Part shown: piece by piece, positions 61,401-64,000 of the stretch
Layout: each line of letters opens with the position of its first letter
Numbering within the stretch: the stretch's first letter is position 1
NCBI GenBank assembly: GCA_965199745.1
Contig: CBDATB010000013.1
Location: forward strand, 310,001 to 374,000
Direction: 5' to 3'
Length of the DNA stretch: 64,000 bases
DNA from: CBDATB01 sp965199745
Lineage (GTDB): Bacteria > Bacteroidota > Bacteroidia > Cytophagales > Flammeovirgaceae
Notes under the pieces: generated by a model
What the model was told of the DNA's origin: nothing
What the model saw: the letters and a program-made list of their open reading frames with translations, nothing else
The model's database searches: none
Program-made: the position numbers and the translations under genes

Positions 61401-64000
61401 AGGACAAACGCCGACGACTGCACCTGTAGTGGCTAATGCACTATTGGATATAAGCGTTGCCGAAGATGCTGCTCCAGATACGATCAATCTTGCCAATGTA
61501 TTTGCTGACCCCGATGGTGCTGCTTTAATTTTCACTGCTAATGCCTTAGCTAATGATTTGATAACCGTTGCCATATTGCAGGATAGCCTTTTAGTATTGA
61601 ATTATCTTCCCGACAGTGCTGGTATTGACACGGTGGTCGTATTTGCTACTGAGGGTTCTTCTGTCGGTGTGCGTGATACTTTTGTCGTGAGGGTGACTGC
61701 AGTGGGTGATGGTCCTGAACTGGTCAGCCCTATTTCAGATATATCACTGGGTACTGACAGGGTTCTCACTTTGAATTTAGATGATAATTTCAACGACCCT
61801 GATGGCGATGTGCTGATTTACACTGTGGCTTTATCCGATGGTAGTGCTGCACCCGGTTGGCTTACTGTTGATGGCGGCTTATTATCTTTTGTTCCTTCAA
61901 TAGCAGATGCTGGCAGCTTTGAGATAGAAGTTTCTGCCAATGATGGAGTAGCAGCGACAGCAGAGGCGGTTGATATATTCACTGTTGATGTAGTATCAGT
62001 GGGTACGACAGGTCCGGGTGGCGTAGGTGCTGTTGATGGAGCTAGTAGCTTACGGGGCTGGTTTAGGACAGATGTATTGGATTTGTCGGATGGTGCTACT
62101 GTAAGTACATGGTCGGACGCTTCGGGTTACGGTTTATCTGTGAGTCAGCCCAATGCTTTGCGTCGTCCTGTGTTTAATACGGGTGTAGTGAATGGTTTGG
62201 GAGCAATTAGTTTTGATGGTAGTGATGATGTGTTGGAAAATATCGTGGACGACGGTTTGGGTATTGATGGTTCTGCTGGTTCGAGTATATTTTTGGTTGT
62301 AAGAGAAAGTGCTGCTGGCGATATTGTGGGTTCTGTTTTTGATGTTGGTGATTTAGCTAATATTGCTGGTAGTTCTCGGACTTATGCTACGGATGCTTCT
62401 GTTCGTTTCAATAACGGGGGTCGGATATTTGCTGATGGTTTTAGCAATGGCGTTTGGCAGCTAGGTAGCTTCGGCAATGGTTCTGGGGATAGTTATAATG
62501 ATTATTTATTTTACCTGAATGGTGTATTGTCTGAGGAGAGCAGCTCTGTTGATGGTACAGCAATCACTAATGACAACTCTTTCCGTTTTGGCAGGAGTGG
62601 TGATGGAACAGGTTCTTTTGATAGTGCTAGAGATTTTGGTGGTTCACTTTCAGAAGTGGTTATATTTAATAATTCGTTGATTTCAGCAGAGCGTATTATC
62701 GTAGAGAACTATCTATCGGCAAAATACGGTTTTAGTTTAGGAGCTAACGATTTTTACACGATGGACAATGCGGCGAATGGCGACTATGATTTTGAAGTGG
62801 CGGGTATCGGTGTGGCTGCTGATGGTAGCGGTTTGCTAATTTCTAGGGGTACGGGTATTGTAACAGTGAGTGCAAGGACAGTTCCTTCAGATAGTACTTT
62901 TCTATTTTGGGGCAATAATGGAGAAGAGGAGATATTTATAGAAGTTTCGGATGTACCTATGGGTATAGGCGGTAGATTGAATACAGTATGGCGTGTGAGC
63001 GAGAGCGGTGGCGATGTGGGTGCTGCGGATATGAGCTTTGATTTGACAGGTCTTAACCTGACGGTTGCGGGTGGCAATGTTCGCTTGCTTTTAGATAATG
63101 ATGGCGACTTTAGCACGACAGATAATATTGCAACGGGTACTTTTGATGCAGGTAACAATACGATAACTTTTGCCAATATAAATTTGGCTGATGGGCAATA
63201 TTTCAGTTTAGGACAAACGCCGACGACTGCACCTGTAGTGGCTAATGCACTATTGGATATAAGTGTTGCCGAAGATGCTGCTCCAGATACAATAAACCTC
63301 GCTAATGCATTTGCTGACCCCGATGGTGCTGCTTTAATTTTCACTGCTAATGCCTTAGCTAATGATTTGATAACCGTTGCCATATTGCAGGATAGCCTTT
63401 TAGTATTGAATTATCTTCCCGACAGTGCTGGTATTGACACGGTGGTCGTATTTGCTACTGAGGGTTCTTCTGTCGGTGTGCGTGATACTTTTGTCGTGAG
63501 GGTGACTGCAGTGGGTGATGGTCCTGAACTGGTCAGCCCTATTTCAGATATATCACTGGGTACTGACAGGGTTCTCACTTTGAATTTAGATGATAATTTC
63601 AACGACCCTGATGGCGATGTGCTGATTTACACTGTGGCTTTATCCGATGGTAGTGCTGCACCCGGTTGGCTTACTGTTGATGGCGGCTTATTATCTTTTG
63701 TTCCTTCAATAGCAGATGCTGGCAGCTTTGAGATAGAAGTTTCTGCCAATGATGGAGTAGCAGCGACAGCAGAGGCGGTTGATATATTCACTGTTGATGT
63801 AGTATCAGTGGGTACGACAGGTCCGGGTGGCGTAGGTGCTGTTGATGGAGCTAGTAGCTTACGGGGCTGGTTTAGGACAGATGTATTGGATTTGTCGGAT
63901 GGTGCTACTGTAAGTACATGGTCGGACGCTTCGGGTTACGGTTTATCTGTGAGTCAGCCCAATGCTTTGCGTCGTCCTGTGTTTAATACGGGTGTAGTGA
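57316..64000 (+). CDS. Giant tandem-repeat surface protein, continuation after frame disruption (runs off the window)
   Basis: From 57,316 to the window end one frame is fully open (about 2,228 codons) and continues the same protein: end of unit 6, units 7-9 complete, start of unit 10. Its frame differs from that of the first part (47,861-56,740). In between, the homologous reading passes through three frames within about 600 bases. It has no plausible start of its own and would lack a signal peptide, so it is not an independent gene. If the disruption is a sequence error, the whole product exceeds 5,350 residues. Units 9 and 10 have a third LamG version (SSLRGWFRTDVLDLSDGATV) not seen earlier. 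Confidence 0.8.
58498..60252 (+). repeat. Surface-protein unit 7 (LamG version B, 585 aa)
   Basis: Intact version of the damaged unit 6 sequence (NAGITGVAPVAGITDQSGNG). It shares tail type two (SFLLSPFSSDIA). Confidence 0.85.
60253..62007 (+). repeat. Surface-protein unit 8 (LamG version A, 585 aa)
   Basis: The LamG part is a near copy of unit 1; only about four differences were seen in about 700 bases. The final domain is a third tail type (APGWLTVDGGLLSFVPSIAD). Confidence 0.85.
62008..63816 (+). repeat. Surface-protein unit 9 (LamG version C, 603 aa)
   Basis: Begins TGPGGVGAVDGASSLRGWF. Distinct LamG version C (SDASGYGLSVSQPNALRRPV). The end of the unit and the next unit's start repeat 61,600-62,180 almost exactly. 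Confidence 0.85.
63817..64000 (+). repeat. Surface-protein unit 10 (LamG version C, cut by window)
   Basis: The first 61 codons match the start of unit 9; continues beyond the window. Confidence 0.8.

Noticed and set aside
58311..61574. Long open frames on the minus strand inside the giant gene (for example 58,311-58,901; 59,223-59,783; 60,975-61,574)
   Set aside because: They recur at the same offset in every unit, are mirror images of the coding repeats, have Ser/Pro-rich unnatural composition and no start context. They are shadows of low stop-codon frequency in the opposite frame.
47861..64000. A repeat array of the CRISPR type
   Set aside because: The repeats are 1.75 kb coding units without short direct repeats and spacers; no cas genes are present.

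Overview
The window is a chromosomal segment of a Bacteroidota bacterium, in or near the Saprospirales/Cytophagales type of lineage (phylum is well supported, anything finer is a guess). The evidence is AT-rich DNA with little Shine-Dalgarno signal, promoters of the TTTG-N18-TANNTTTG type (clearest before tRNA-Asp), the long Bacteroidota form of signal peptidase I, paired LptF/LptG-like permeases, a DUF349 protein, a bacterial alpha-2-macroglobulin, a PorE-like lipoprotein and a giant LamG/cadherin-type surface protein.

Layout. 1-14.1 kb is housekeeping: the end of accC, an M61 peptidase with PDZ domain, a MoeB-rhodanese protein, pdxH, a conserved protein of unknown function, a 2,032-codon alpha-2-macroglobulin and gatB. 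14.1-22.1 kb is an accessory graveyard around lhgO and a tRNA-Asp gene. It holds an XRE controller followed by the frameshifted start of a DNA adenine methylase, a second truncated methylase, an attC-like hairpin, a relic of a conjugation ATPase, a Fic gene with one nonsense codon and two frameshifts, the tail of a RhuM/Doc-type Fic protein, and a shattered TauE/SafE permease. 22.1-24.9 kb is a compact methionine module: mesD (core-MetE) and mesX (DUF1852) in one operon, with a divergent Lrp/AsnC regulator. 24.9-47.5 kb is again core genome: two LptF/LptG-like permeases, DUF349, a RAYT-like protein, an SNF transporter, a methyltransferase, ychF, a LolD-like ATPase, a large TPR membrane protein, lepB, dapF, a PorE-like OmpA lipoprotein, a LolC/E-like permease, the CCA-adding enzyme and a NatAB-like ABC exporter.

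47.9-64.0 kb is one enormous repetitive gene that runs off the window: a signal peptide followed by at least ten tandem units of about 585 residues. Each unit has a LamG-like sandwich, a conserved middle module and two cadherin/Ig-like domains. Three versions of the LamG part alternate, and distant copies are nearly identical, which points to recombination within the gene. The sixth unit carries a cluster of small indels that breaks the frame, either local sequence errors or real decay.

How the parts connect. The clearest functional unit is the mesX-mesD-Lrp set, a methionine synthase whose methyl donor is still unresolved. The envelope genes (LptF/G-like, LolD-like, LolC/E-like, LepB, PorE-like) would be needed to export and display a protein such as the giant adhesin, but that link is inference, because the C-terminal sorting domain lies outside the window.
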